Part shown: in pieces, positions 44,510-57,201 of the stretch
How positions within the stretch are numbered: the stretch's first letter is position 1
Layout of the letters: every line of letters starts with the position of its first letter
NCBI GenBank assembly: GCA_023512835.1
Contig: CM042088.1
Coordinates: 682,001 to 746,000, forward strand
DNA: 64,000 nucleotides
Reading direction: 5' to 3'
Origin: Taxillus chinensis
Taxonomy: Eukaryota; Streptophyta; Magnoliopsida; Santalales; Loranthaceae
The notes under the pieces: model-generated
What the model saw: the letters and a program-made list of their open reading frames with translations, nothing else
The model's database searches: none
What the model was told of the DNA's origin: nothing
Made by a program: the position numbers and the translations under genes

Positions 44510-45627
44510 TGTCATGCCCCGGATTTCCAACCCGAGGAAACCGGTACGTGACTCCCCTTGTACCCACACGGAGGGCAAAGGGGTTAGGATGCAAACCCCG
44601 AATTTAACATTTTAAACGTCCACAACACATTCAAGAAAGTAATGTTCATAAAAGCAATCCACAATCCAAACCAGCCTTTATTACAACAAAATCCTCTTTC
44701 CAATCCATCCCCACTGGGGTTACATCAATTCCTATAAAAAAAAATAACATAAATGGAAGAGAGTAAAATAAATAAGGTCTTCCACCTTGGTGTATCCACC
44801 TAACGCCTGTAAGTCCCTGGAAAACAAGCAAACACAAGGAGGAGGGGAGCAACCACAACTCAGATAGGGATCAAGTCTCCTCAACCCTTCCCATGCTCCT
44901 AGCGGCTACATGCATGTGCACAGGTGTAGTGACGTGACAAGATTTAGGAAAAAAGAAAATAAAACATTCCACACAAGCAAGCGTAACCCCAGCCCCGACC
45001 ACGGTGGCTAACAAACCACATCTCAAGCAAGTAATTTAACCGCCTCTTCAGGCCACCGATTTAACCGCCTCTCAGGCAAAGTAGTTTAACCGCCTCTTCA
45101 AGCCATTGGTTTAACCGCCTCTCAGGCAAAGTAGTTTAACCGCCTCTTCAGGCCAGATACCACAATCATGCACACAACACACACCACGGTCACTCAAGCA
45201 TAAAACCAAACACTTGGTGTGCACCCATTCACAAGTGCACAAACCCACCATTCAAGGCAATAGAACAAACACCCAAAGATGCATACACCAAATCACAAGT
45301 CCAGCCACACGGACATATTACCAAACACGTAATGGGCATATACACACAGCCTATATTCACACAGGCATTTCATCGAACATATAGCATGTAACAACGTAAT
45401 CACACCAAAATGCCACTAAAGGCCAACATCCATATAGGAGATCACACCTATATGGATTACATATATATATATAAACAGATATAATCCATAATCTGCCCTA
45501 GAACCCTAGGACAGAGGAGGATTTAGAAAAAACAGAACCCCTACCTTGTATGTTCTCCTACTCCCGCTTCCACGCAAGACTCCGACCACCCACGCAAGAC
45601 GCTCCGGCAGCCACCAGAAGCTCTCCT

Positions 45628-45673
<46 letters not shown>

Positions 45674-46329
45674 GACGGTCGGGGAGCAACAAACCCTAAA
45701 CCTAAAACAGAGGGGCTTCTCCTCCTTATATAGACAACACAACATCAAAACGACGTAGTTTTGATGGAACAAGCTATGACCTTCCCACATCCATGCACAC
45801 CAAAATATTCACAATTCCAACATGGTCCTTTGGGAAAAGATGATTAGAACGACGAAACCAAGGTAACCATGCAAAAACATGCCTGCACACCAATTTGAAC
45901 GCCAATTCCCCAATTGGCGTGCAGCTCCAAACGCACTCAAACTTCACCCCAAGCCTCCTTGCATCTTGTAGAGGTCTGAGAAGCAAAAATATGCTTGCAC
46001 ATGAAATGGGTGAATTCACGTGCAGCTCCAAATGCCCTGAAATTTATGTGGTAGATAGAGGACCTCATTCTAAGAAACTTTTGTTCTTGCACGCCAATTG
46101 TTTGAGGCCATCTACTATACCAAAAGTGAGATCCAAAATCTGCCAAAATAGCTTAAAACCGCATGTATATGCATAGCATCTTCCTAGGGCATAAATGCAC
46201 GTTATCACTTGTCAAATGCACCTCCGAAAAGTCCCCTCTTGGGCTCATCTCTTACCTCAAACTTGTGCACCAACATCCAAGGTGTTTGTGGTTAACTTCT
46301 TACACACGGGTTACACACGGGCCATTACA
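44510..46329 (-). mobile_element. Solo LTR nested in the OUT 3' LTR (copy B)
   Basis: Counterpart of 17132-18951, TSD CAAGT at 44505-44509 and 46330-46334. Starts TGTCATGCCCC (C to T against copy A). Hairpin at 45428-45457, palindrome at 45744-45765, minisatellite at 45028-45154. Confidence 0.9.
45428..45457 (-). promoter_or_regulatory. Conserved LTR hairpin (solo LTR, copy B)
   Basis: Identical stem and loop to 18046-18075. Confidence 0.85.
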
Positions 46330-46434
46330 CAAGTACAGTCAAAATGCTCACATCGACGACTACACTACCGTCTAGATAGTTGCATTCCCATAGAATGGCT
46401 ATCTCTCAAAACTACCCAAATACGAGTCTTTACA

Positions 46435-46450
46435 TCCTCCCCACCTTAGG
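46435..46450 (-). promoter_or_regulatory. Polypurine tract of OUT (copy B)
   Basis: CCTAAGGTGGGGAGGA on the minus strand, next to the 3' LTR edge at 46434. Confidence 0.8.
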
Positions 46451-46683
46451 ACTTTTCGTCCTCGAAAATAAAACACATGCCCAAAGGACATTGCAAAATT
46501 CAAGCTCAAGCTCCGCACAACTACAAGACACAAACACATGATCATCAACATGATCACCAACCACACATGTGCAATGCAACTCACAACAAGCCAAAAAGGC
46601 TCACACGATGCCAGGATGCCAACAATCAACAAGCTACACAATATCTCAAACAACATATGCAAAATAAATGCATAAAACATAAC

Positions 46684-47483
46684 TCATACCTCAGGGAAGG
46701 TCCTCACATCCTCCCCACCTCGGGATCGATCGTCCTCGAACAGCTCAGGATGAAGAACCCGCATCCGGCTCTCTTTCTCCCAAGTCTGCTCCTCCATGCC
46801 TCGGTGTCGGCATAACACCCGAACTAGTGGGATCATCTTGCCCCGCAAGACCTGGTCCCTCCTGTCCAAAATCTGTGCCGACATCTCAACAATGGCACCA
46901 TCATCAGCCAAGTCTATCTCGCGATAGTCCAACACATGAGAAGGATCTAGGTGATATCGTCTCAACTGAGACACATGAAACACATCATGTACTCTGGTGG
47001 CAAAGCTAATTGGTAAGCCACTGCGCCCACGGTGGCAACAATCTCAAATGGCCCCACAAAACGAGGGGAAAGTTTGGATCCACGCCCAAACCTCCGATGC
47101 CCTCGACGCGGTGAAACCCGCAAAAATACACAGTCACCCACCTCAAACTGCAAAGGTCGATGCCTCTGGTCTGCGTAGGACTTCTGCCTACTCTGTGCTG
47201 TCAACATCCGCTGTCGAATCAGCTGCACTATCTCCGTGGTTTCTCGAACCATATCGGGACCGAGAACTGCTGTTTCTCCCGTCTGTGCCCAACACAAGGG
47301 TAATCTACAAGGCCGCCCATACAGCGCCTCATACGGAGCCATCCCAATCATGGCCTGATAACTGTTGTTGTAAGAGAACTCTACCAAAGGAAGGTGAGTC
47401 TCCCAACAACCTCCAAAATCTAGGACACAGACACGCAACATATCCTCAAGTGTCTGAATCGTCCGCTCCGACTGACCATCCAT
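46684..47483 (-). pseudogene. OUT integrase C-terminus and chromodomain-like tail (copy B)
   Basis: [17 protein letters not shown] (catalytic Glu), EALYGRPCRLPLCW, KSYADQRHRPLQF, FLRVSPRRGHRRFG, VGPFEIVATVGAVAY, then a frameshift near 46980 and FHVSQLRRYHLDPSHVLDY, IPLVRVLCRHRGMEEQTWE and LHPELFEDD. A TAG sits directly before MDGQ. Confidence 0.85.
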
Positions 47484-48353
47484 CTACGGATGAAAGGCTG
47501 TACTGAGGTTCACCCTAGTACCCAAGGCTCGCTGCAACTGTCTCCAAAACTGAGAGGTGAACCTCGCGTCCCGATCAGATACAATAGACAAGGAGACTCC
47601 ATGCAACCGCACAATGACATCAAGATACCTCTGTCCCAAAGTCCTCACTGGTCTGTCTCCCGAATCGGGATAAAATGAGCCGATTTGGTCAACCGGTCCA
47701 CAATAACCCATATAGTGTCGTGTCCCCTGGAACGAGGAAGTCCGGTGACAAAATCCATAGTTACGTGGTCCCATTTCCACTCGCACCGGCAATGATCGCA
47801 ACTCACCAGCTGATCTCGGGTGCTGCGCCTTGACCCGGCGACAGGTCAAACACCTCCTCACAAAATCAGCACTAGCCTTCTTCAGGCCTGGCCACCAATA
47901 CTGCCTCCTCAAGGCATAGTACATCTTGGTCCCACCAGGATGTACAGCTAACCTCGACTGGTGAAATTCCCGAAGAACTTCCTTCTGAAGAGAAGTGGTA
48001 ACTATCAGTCTACCCCTATACCTCAATATATGCTCTGCATCTTCAGTCAAATCAAAAGATGCCTGACTAGTCTGAATCCTGTCCCTGATGACCTCACAGT
48101 CAACGTCCCCCAGCTGATCCTCTATGATCCTACGTTGCAACTCAGGGACTGGGACAATAACACTAAGGGTCCCCCGTCCCCCACTGGTCACCATCTGCAA
48201 CCTCATCGCTGCCAACTGGCCCATCATTTCCCATTCCTTAATGGCACAATGGGCAACCACGGCCCTGCTCTTCCTACTCAGAGCATCTGCCACCACATTA
48301 CCCTTCCCAGGGGTATACATCATATCAAACTGAAACTGCTGCAGGTACTCCAC
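47484..48353 (-). pseudogene. OUT RNase H end and integrase zinc/core domains (copy B)
   Basis: One 289-codon frame: [27 protein letters not shown], the linker with ELQRRIIEDQLGDVD, HQSRLAVHPGG, WWPGLKKASADFVRRC. A dirty patch at 47640-47830 then garbles the core ([17 protein letters not shown] instead of [10 protein letters not shown]), and [15 protein letters not shown] and LSTAFHP follow. The frame stays open only because two shifts cancel. Confidence 0.83.
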
Positions 48354-48944
48354 TTACCGTCTCTGCTTAAGGTTCAGGTCTCCCTGAGAAAAGATATACT
48401 GCAAGCTCTTGTGGTTCGTATACACCACAAACTTCTCCCCAAGGAGATAATACTGCCAGCTCTTAAGTGCAAAGATCACTGCAGCCAACTCCAAATCATG
48501 CGTGGGATAGTTCTGCTCATGTGGCCTCAACTGTCTAGATCCATAAGCAATCACCTGCCGAGCCTGCATCAACACACAACCCAGTCCCACCCTGGAAGCA
48601 TCACAATACACCTCGAAAGGCACACCCTCCTGTGGGAGAATCAAGATAGGTGCTGAGGTCAATTGTGCCTTCAGCTCCATGAAAGCACTCTCACACGCAT
48701 CAGACCAAACAAAAGAAACTCCCTTCCTAGTCAAGTGTGTCATAGGAGCTGCCAACCGGCAAAAATCCTCCACAAACCTCCGATAGTAGCCTGCCAAACC
48801 AAGGAAGCTATGAATCTCAAACACATTTGTGGGCCTTTTCCATGACATAACCGCCTCGATCTTCTCAGGATCCACTGTGATACCCTCCGAAGATACCACA
48901 TGCCCCAAGAAGTGCACCTGTTGCAACCAAAAGTCATATTTCAT
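48354..48944 (-). pseudogene. OUT RT thumb and RNase H (copy B)
   Basis: Continuous: [105 protein letters not shown]. The usual Asp of YTDHKSL is Asn. Closed by TAA in place of Trp after LKQRR. Confidence 0.87.
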
Positions 48945-48953
48945 GAACTTTGC

Positions 48954-49437
48954 TTACAATCGGTGCTCCCGCAAGGTCTGCAACACAACCTGCAAATGCT
49001 CCTCATGCTCCCTCTTGGTCGCTGAATAGACCAAAATATCGTCGATGAACACCACAATGAACATATCTAAATACGGAGTAAATACCTGGTTCATCAATCC
49101 CATAAATACTGCTGGAGCATTCGTGAGCCCAAACGGCATGACAAGCCACTCATAGTGCCCATAACGACAACCGAACGCGGTCTTAGGGATGTTTGTCTCC
49201 CTAACCCTCAACTGATGGTATCCAGACCTCAAGTCTATCTTGGAAAACCACCTCGCACCGCGAAACTGATCAAACAGGTCATCGATCCTTGGCAATGGGT
49301 ACCTGTTCTTCACAGTCACCTGGTTCAGCTTCCGGTAGTCGATACATAGCCGAAGCGAACCATCCGCCTTCTTGGCGAACAACACTGGAGCACCCCACGG
49401 TGAGCTACTCCGTCTAATAAAGCCTCATGCCAATAGA
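48954..49437 (-). pseudogene. OUT reverse transcriptase (copy B)
   Basis: [89 protein letters not shown]. The polymerase catalytic Asp residues are intact. Preceded by TGA in place of Trp and TAG before IDDLLA. Confidence 0.88.
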
Positions 49438-49445
49438 TCATCTAT

Positions 49446-50195
49446 CTATCTCTTGGGCTCTCCAAGCTTTATCGGTGCCATCCTGTAGGCCGCTAACCTG
49501 ATCAGTGTTGTCCCTGGCAACAACTCAATCGAAAACTCTACCTCCCTCACGGGTGGCAAACTAACCAAGTCCTCGGGAAACACATCCGGGAACCGATCTA
49601 CAATGGGTGGCAAAACAGCCTTCTCCTCTCTCCTCCAGCCAACCAACGTCAAGCTGGCTAACTGGTGGGTCACATCACCCCACCCATGCCTTAAAGGTCC
49701 CAACCTACATGCCTCCTCAGTCCATTCACCCACAAAGACACCCCGTGTGCCCTCTGGCGTGAGGAACGTCATGCGCCGTCGAAAACAATCAATCTTGGCC
49801 TTCATGGAGACCAACCAATCCATACCCAAGATAACATCAAAATCATCTAACTCCATGATATACAAATCACACAATAGGTTAACACCCCCAAGTGTTACCT
49901 GACAAGCACGACAGATACTCTCAAGTATCATAATTCCACCCAAAGGTGAAGCAACCATCAGAGACTGACTAAATGTCTACTGGTCTAACTCCAATCCAAC
50001 CACCGTAGCATACGAAATAAAAGAATGGGTAGCACCAGTATCAATCAAAACTGAACAAAAAGTATGAGAAATGATGATGGTACCTCTCACCACTGAAGGC
50101 CCTGCTCCTGCCTCGTCGGCTGATGGAACCTCTGCCTCTCTACTGGTAAGGGCAAAAGTCCTCCCTCGTGGCCCACTGCCACTAGCCTGGCCCAT
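49446..50195 (-). pseudogene. OUT aspartic protease (copy B)
   Basis: FCSVLIDTGATHSFISY (intact active site), TAG after LELDQ, then LYIMELDDFDVILGMDWLV and AKIDCFRRRMTFLTPEG, ending in the RT leader VEFSIELLPGTTLIRLAAYR. Confidence 0.83.
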
Positions 50196-50214
50196 TGGGG
50201 CCTTGCCCCGCTGA

Positions 50215-51432
50215 TCAACATGACCCTGCGCCTCCCGTGGAGGCTGCTGTACCGCAGGTCACGTCTGCGTGCATGTCCCACCTCGGAGGTGGAGCCCCAC
50301 TCCTCTGTCCCTGCTCTCTCGGACGAGGGCCTACACTGCTGGTCGAGCTAAGGGTAACACATTCCCTAGCTCCATGTCCCACCTTCCCGTATCGGAAGCA
50401 TGTCATCTTTTTCCTCGGACAGTCTCTCGATACATGCCCGGTTAAACCACAACTCCAACAAGTACCTGGCCTCCTACTGGCTGAACTCTCCCGGGGTCCC
50501 ACCGCCTAGCTGGAAACCTTTTGCACCTGCCTCCTCTCAGGCTGAACTACACTGCTCTCCCCACTCTGTCTCTTCTTGCTTGGACCTACCGAACCTCCCG
50601 ATCTATAAGCTCTCGACTGATCCTGACCTCGCTCAATAATGAGTGCCTTGTCGACCACCTCCCGGTAACTGGTCAACTGCATCGGTTCTAGCTGTCTTTT
50701 CAGAGATGGCCTCAAGCTCTGAATAAAATCCTGTGTCTTACGGGCTTCCTTTTCCCAAGCCTCAAGAGCAAACCGCCCTAAATCTGTGAAGGCTTGCACA
50801 TACTCACCCATAGTCCGCTACCCTGTTGAAGCTCATAATACTCTCTCCGTCGTGCATACTCGCAACAAGCCGGGAAAAGATTCCCCAAAGAAGCGCTCCA
50901 CAAACTCTCTCCAGCTCATTTGACTGTCGTGGACAGCTCTAGTGGCTTCCCACCACCTGCGTGGGATACCCAACAAATAGTGTGTCGCCACACGCACTCT
51001 CTCCTCATCAGGCACCCCGATCATCTCAAAGATGTCCTCTGTCCACCTAATCTAGTCCTTGGCTGCCTCTGGCCGTGAACCATCCTCAAAAGTCCTGGGT
51101 GCATGTTTCAAAAACTGTGTAGCCTAGTCCACTCCTCGTCGTGCTGGTTCTATCACGACCTCCTGCTGGTGCACATCCTGCACCACCCTCGCCTCCTGCT
51201 GCTGAGGCTGCTGTTGCCTCTTCAGCTCATCCACCTCTCTAGCCATAACCCTCATCGAGCCCTGCATACCTTGCATGGCCTCCTGCAACTGAATCAACGC
51301 CTGAGCCAAATTAGGTCCCACAATGGGAGCTGATGATCTCTGCTGCAGGCTCTACTGCCCCTGGTGCCCCGACTCTATCGTGGGCTCCTCTGCCAGGCCC
51401 TGGCCTCGGGCAACCCTCCTCGGTGGTGCCAT
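50215..51432 (-). pseudogene. OUT gag with zinc knuckles (copy B)
   Basis: As in copy A, with TAGs after GHQGQ and ARRGVD, one before IRWTEDIFEM, and one after VSS. A dirty patch at 50811-50880 splits the frame at the YYELQQG region where copy A is continuous. Knuckle CWSCGLTGHVSRDC intact. Confidence 0.85.
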
Positions 51433-51914
51433 CACACTGGTCATAACAACAAACAACAAATAATCAATACTAGCACTGCTAGCACCAACAGCCATCAAAG
51501 GCACAACTAACTTGTAAGTTCTCACCACACGACCCGTAGGTCCATACCATGCATAGAGCATCGTGTCCCCCATCAGGGTACACCACATGACCCGTAGGTC
51601 CACAACCATACATATAGCATCGTGTCACCCCATAGGGTACACCACAATCCAGTCTTGGCTCTCACGGCCACGTGCCCTTCAGGCACCAAATGCAATCACA
51701 TCACACACAAAGACAAATCTAGTACCCTAACTGCACACAATCATACCACTAGGAAAGCATCCATGCCTACATATGCTCCTAGGATGATCTAACTAACACC
51801 AACATAACCTAGAATACATGTAAGGACTGCGTTGATCAGGCGCCCTCCCTACAGTTTTCCAAGTCACATGGAATCAATTAACCACCCCTCACTAACCTAG
51901 GTCCGCTAGACCAT
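51433..51914 (-). other. OUT untranslated leader (copy B)
   Basis: Counterpart of 24055-24537 with the same short internal duplication (about 51550-51650). No feature beyond that. Confidence 0.5.
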
Positions 51915-51926
51915 GCTCTGATACCA
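51915..51926 (-). promoter_or_regulatory. Primer binding site of OUT (copy B)
   Basis: TGGTATCAGAGC on the minus strand, three bases from the LTR edge at 51930. Confidence 0.9.
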
Positions 51927-54320
51927 ACGTGTCACGCCCCCAAATTCCAGGGAACCCGGAACTAGGAACATGACTTCCCCTTGCCCGCACCCGAAAGGTC
52001 AAGGGGTTGGTGACTAGCACCAATGGAGACTACAACGCGGGTACTGTCTCAAATATACAACCCTGTACAGTCATACATCAAGGGTAATCCTGTACTTTCT
52101 CATATATTATCATGCATACAATGAGTCGAAAAATCATACGGACATCACATCACAAACAGTACGCAAATATAACTATCCATGGACCCATGTCCGGGATATC
52201 ACACAAAATAATACAAAATCTAATACTGTATGATACATCAGAGTAGTGGGCGTCCTCCTGGAAGAAAGTCCTCCACTAGTCTCGGGTCACACCTAGAAAG
52301 AGATAAGCAACAAGTAGGGGTGAGCGACAAGCTCAGTAGGTGACCCCAATACTCCACATCATGCAAATATACAAGTCTATACTACATGCTCTGTGTACTC
52401 GTGCACTGTGTAGTGTGCACAATCATCACGACTCAGCCTGCAAACAAACATCAGGACCTAGCTCCCACACAGACAGCTTGTCCACAATCCTCCATGGGAT
52501 CCCAGCTCGGGCACTCGGCCCTAGCTCCATGAGCTCAACGGCTCAACTCGGGCCTTAGCCTTGTCCACGGCGCAATATGCCCGGCCACAATCACCACACA
52601 GGCCGCCATCGGCGCATATGCCTGCCACGTCAACCACATAGCACCATCGGTGCACCACGGTGAGAACCTAAACAAGTCACGGAGTCCATGCCCCAATACC
52701 TCACACCAACATACTAACATTAGTATGACATGTCATTCTCAATATTTCCTTTAGAACTATAGCCGGTCTTCACAAGTAAATCCTCAAGCCTTGATTTATG
52801 AAGGAAGTACCCATAGTAGTTATTTTCTTGAAATCAAAAGTACCTGGCATTGGGTTCCCATATCATAAATAAGATAATCTGATTTTTGGGGATTTTTCTG
52901 AGATGTCTAACCCCACTTTCCAAAAAGTCACCACTATGAACTTTTGGATTTTTCCGAGATTTTACACTAAAACCCAATTTTCACATTTTGAAATAGTGGG
53001 AATTAATTTTTCTAGTATTTTTCTTTGAATCCAAATGGGGGGGTATTTCGTTATTTACATTATAACTTAAGTATAATACTTGGCATAATGGTTTACAATG
53101 TAAATGTCTAGTGCGATTGCTGTCTTGCGAACACTTCTTGCGAGATCATCACTGCGGAAAGCACAACAAGGAACGGATGCTACGGAAACATCTTTGCGGA
53201 GCGATGCTACGGATCACTGCTTCTGATCCGGACTGCTGATCCGGACTAACTACTCCGGACTAACTGCTCCGGACTACTGATCCGGACTAACTACTCCGGA
53301 CTACTGATCCGGACTAACGAAGCTGCTGACTCCACGGCTGCTGACTACGAACTTCGACCCTACAGTCCGCCCAGGGTACTGTTCATCATCGTTTTTGGCC
53401 TGATTTTCATCTGGGATCAGCCCAGCAACCCCTAGGCACTCACAAACACGCGTTTTACTAAATAGAGTACAAAATTACGTAACCAAACTGATATAAATCC
53501 GTTCTTAACCATAGATTTTATGCTAAATCATCATATCTAACCCCAAAATTGGGTTTTCCCCAAAACCTAGGTTTCATGATCAAATTCATAAATCATGATA
53601 AATTCACGCATATTCCAAGACAGAATCGAGATAAGAGGTTCAAGGACACCTACCTAGAAGATTATTTGTGATCCACGAGCTCCAATCGCTCCAAAATCGC
53701 CAAGTAAAGCTCTTTACCTTCTCTCTTTCTCTCTCTTGCTCAAACACGCACGCACCAAGCAAAATAAAGGGATAATGCAGTTTCTTAATTATTTATATTG
53801 CTGCCAATAATTGGCCTCCCAGGAATAATTGACCCGAACGTAATAATTGACCTCCCGAGGTCACGAATGTAACGACCCATGAGTGGGTGTTAGTCCCACA
53901 TTGCTTGGTGAGGAGAACAAAGTCCGCCTTATAGGAGGGGACGGATACCTCACCTCACAGGGACGCGTTTTGGGCAAGGCCCAAAGACAAAACCGTGCGG
54001 AGCAGGCCATGAGGGCGAGGCCCAAGACTGGTTGGCCAAAGCGGACAAAATTCTTGTGACGGGTATGGGCTGGGCTATCTCGGATGGTATCAGAGCCAGA
54101 CCCGAAGCGGTGTGCCATGGTCCCATGGGGACGTGGGCCTCCTAAGGGGGGTGGATTGTAACGACCCATGAGTGGGTGTTAGTCTCACATTGCTTGGTGA
54201 GGAGAACAAAGTCCGCCTTATAGGAGGGGACGGATACCTCACCTCACAGGGACGCGTTTTGGGCGAGGCCCAAAGACAAAACCGTGCGGAGCAGGCCATG
54301 AGGTCGAGGCCCAAGACTGG

Positions 54321-54590
54321 TTGGCCAAAGGGTTGTTTGTGAGATTCGAATATGTGTTTCCCTATCATGCTGTGTTGTATTGGGTCTGTGGGTACGTGCC
54401 TTCATGTGTGTTATGGTGTGATATCTTCAATCGCGGGTATGTGAATGGTTGTGGGCGATGTGCATCAGCATGTGCGTTTTGGAAGGTGTGTTGTCTTTTA
54501 GAAGCCGACACGTCCTGCAGAGGAGACATGGAATGTGAGTCCATGATGCGTGAACAACACCCAGCATTGTTCGAGGACGAACAATCTTAA
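54321..54590 (+). pseudogene. Chromovirus pol tail remnant in CHIM (copy B)
   Basis: Open frame of 89 codons; only its last 20-25 (ECESMMREQHPALFEDEQS) match chromovirus pol. The earlier codons are not recognisable. Confidence 0.6.
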
Positions 54591-55489
54591 ACGTGGGAGG
54601 TGGTTGTTGGTGGCTGTTGGCCAAGGGATAGTGATGTGTTTTCTTGTATTAGTTGTGTATGATTTGGTGTATTTGTTTTGTCTTTTAGACATGTGTTCAT
54701 ATTTGTGATGTGTTTTGAGATGTGTATTTGTGACATGCGGATATGTGTTATATGCATTATTGTGATGCATGTGGTTATGGATAATGGTGGTACTTTGTTA
54801 TTTGCCGTTATGTACTATGCGCGGTGTATGACCCATTTGGGTGTTGTGGCTCACCGTGTGGCAAATGGGTAGCTTGTGTTTATTTTCCTCGTATGTCATT
54901 TCTTTTCGAGGACGAAAAGTCTTAAGGGGGAGAGGATGTAATGACCCGTGTGTAAGAAGTTAACCACAAACACCTTGGATGTTGGTGCACAAGTTTGAGG
55001 TAGGAGATGAGCCCAAGAGGGGACTTTTGGGAGGTGCATGTGACAAGTGATAACGTACCTTTATGCCCTAGGAAGATGCTATGCGTATACATGCGGTTTT
55101 AAGCTGTTTTGGCTGATCTTGGAGCTCACTTTTGATAGGGTAGATGGCCTCAAACAATTGGCGTGCAAGAACAAAAGTTTCTTAGAATGAGGTCCTCTAC
55201 CTACCACAGAAATTTCAGAGCATTTGGAGTTGCACGTGAATTCACCCATTTCACGTGCAAGCATATTTTTGCTTCTCAGGCCTCTACAAGATGCAAAGAG
55301 GCTTGGGGTAAAGTTTGAGTGCATTTGGAGCTACACGCCAATTGGGGAATTGGCGTTCAAATTGGCGTGCAGGCATATTTTTGCATGGTTACCTTAGTTT
55401 TGTTATTCTAATCATCTTTTCCCAAAGGACCAGGTTGGAATAGTGAGTATTTTGGTGTGTATGGATGCAGAAAGGTGGTAGCTTGTGTA

Positions 55490-55548
55490 ATCAAAACTAC
55501 GTCGTTTTGATCCTGGGTTTCACTTAATCAAAACTACGTCGTTTTGAT
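55490..55548 (+). promoter_or_regulatory. ACGT-core palindrome pair (CHIM LTR, copy B)
   Basis: Copies at 55490-55511 and 55527-55548, followed by the TATA box near 55560. Confidence 0.7.
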
Positions 55549-55835
55549 AGTGGGAAGTCTATATAAGGATGAGGAGACTCCTTGTTTTAGGTTTAGGGTT
55601 CTCTTCAGCTGCTGCAGCCGTCGTGGAGAGAGAGAGAGCTAGAGAGAGAGAGAAGGAAGGGGAGTTGCTGGTTGCTGCCGGAGCATCTTGCGTGGGGAGG
55701 ACGGCATTTAGCGCGGGAGCAAGGAAGATCTGCTTTAAGGTAAGGGTTCTATCTCACCTGATCTGTTCTGGGGTTAGGCCCTGTGTAGAGGATTTATAGA
55801 GCTTCTCTTGTTATTGTTATAATATTTATATGTAA

Positions 55836-55865
55836 ATTCAAATAGGTGTGACCTCCTATATGAAT
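55836..55865 (+). promoter_or_regulatory. Conserved LTR hairpin (CHIM LTR, copy B)
   Basis: ATTCAAATAGG / CCTATATGAAT with one mismatch, as in copy A. Confidence 0.75.
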
Positions 55866-56219
55866 GTTGGCCTTCAATGGCAGTTTTTGATGTTTTCTGG
55901 TGTTGGATGGTGAGTGCATATTAAGTGTTCGATAAAATGCCTGTGTGAATATGTCTGTGTGAATATGCCTAGTAGGTGTTTGATAATATGCCTGTGTGGC
56001 TGGGTTTGTGGGTTTGTGAATGTATGCATGTCAAGCGTTAGGGTAAAATACCTGTGAGACTCTGTATGCCAGGTGTTTGATTTTATGCCTGATTAGCTGT
56101 GCGAACTAAGTGTTTGGTATTATGCCTGTGAAAGTGTGTATGCTACGTGTTTGGTTTAATGCCTGTGTGACCTTGTATGCTGTGTTTGTGGAACCCGGTG
56201 GCTGTGGAAGCCCGGGACT

Positions 56220-56452
56220 AGAACTGTTAGCCCGTTTGGCTAAGCCTGAGTGGCCGTGGATATGTTAGCCCGTGTGGCTAAGCCTATATGGCCGTGGAAC
56301 TGTTAGCCCATGTGGCTAAGCCTATATGGCCGTGGATATGTTAGCCCGTGTGGCTAAGCCTGAGAGGCTGTGGAACTGTTAGCCCGTGTGGCTAAGCCTT
56401 AGAGGCTGTGGATATGTTAGCCTATATGGCTAAGCCTGTATGGCTGTGGATA
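56220..56452 (+). repeat. 37-bp minisatellite in the CHIM LTR (copy B)
   Basis: Six units with TGTTAGCCCGTGTGGCTAAG; cleaner than copy A. Confidence 0.85.
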
Positions 56453-57201
56453 TGTGTGTGCCGTGTGATTGTGGAACACAACCTATTTATATCTTATTGT
56501 CACTACACTGCACCTGTACACACCCTCATGTAGACGCTAGGAGCATGGGATGGCTTGGGGAGACATGATCCATACTGAGCTGTGGTTGCTCACCCCTCCC
56601 TCTATGTTGTGTTTTCTTTCAGGAACATACAGGCGTTAGGTGGGACCCCAAGGTGGAAGACCTTATTTACTTTATTGTCTTCCATTTATGTTATTTTTAT
56701 GGGAATTGATGTAACCCAAGTGGGGATGGATTGAAAAGAGGATTTTGTTGTAATAAAGACTGGTTTGGATTGTGGATCGCTTTATGAACATTACTTTCTT
56801 GAATGTGTTGTGGATGTTTAAAATGTTATATTCGGGGTTTGCACCCTAACCCCTTTGCCCTCCGTGTGGGTAAAAGGGGAGTCACGTACCGGTTTCCTCA
56901 GGTTGGAAATCCGGGGCGTGACAACGAACTCCAAATTGAGCCCAATTACTGTCAAAACGCTCGAAATGACGAGCACAACAGTATTCAGATATTATCACAC
57001 TCAAATGACTGCCCAAAGATAAAGTCAACCAATAAACCCTAAAAAGTCAATAATCGGGTCAAACGGGGCCCCGACTCGGAATCGGGCCCAAGTACAGTCA
57101 AAATGCTCACATCGACGACTACACTACCGTCTAGATAGTTGCATTCCCATAGAATGGCTATCTCTCAAAACTACCCCAATACGAGTCTTTACAAACCATA
57201 T

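Larger units (their letters stand above)
46700..51432 (-). pseudogene. OUT gag-pol polyprotein, nonsense-rich (copy B, cleaner version)
   Basis: The best copy for reading this element: from MAPPRRVARG at 51432 through gag, protease, RT, RNase H, integrase and tail in mostly one frame. It is interrupted by about ten stops, most of them where Gln (CAG/CAA) or Trp (TGG) is expected. The natural TGA end is lost: codons after FEDD read CGA TCC CGA instead of CAG TCC TGA. The true boundary is therefore given by copy A. Confidence 0.88.
53868..56923 (+). mobile_element. CHIM composite element (copy B)
   Basis: Counterpart of 26489-29551 with TSD ACGAA at 53863-53867 and 56924-56928. The TRIM PBS reads TGGTATCAGAGCC, the pol tail ends FEDEQS at 54590, and the chromovirus LTR is 54937-56923. 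It is the cleaner copy and should be used for the structure. In this copy the second TRIM LTR also ends at TTGGCCAAAG, so the fusion point is not a sequencing artefact of copy A. Confidence 0.78.
43367..57193 (-). mobile_element. OUT chromovirus, part right of IN (copy B)
   Basis: Contains the rest of the 3' LTR (43372-44509, 46335-46434, with the solo LTR between), the polyprotein 51432 to about 46700, the PBS at 51915-51926 and the 5' LTR 51930-57193 with CHIM inside. The right TSD AACCA is at 57194-57198. The left TSD and first 0.8 kb of LTR are outside the duplicated block. Confidence 0.88.
51930..57193 (-). repeat. OUT 5' LTR, interrupted by CHIM (copy B)
   Basis: LTR parts 51930-53867 and 56929-57193. 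Minisatellite at 53225-53318 with intact CTGATCCGG words. Confidence 0.88.

Noticed and set aside
47961..48656. A 231-codon plus-strand frame in copy B
   Set aside because: Antisense shadow of the RNase H/RT region of OUT; composition follows the minus-strand codons.
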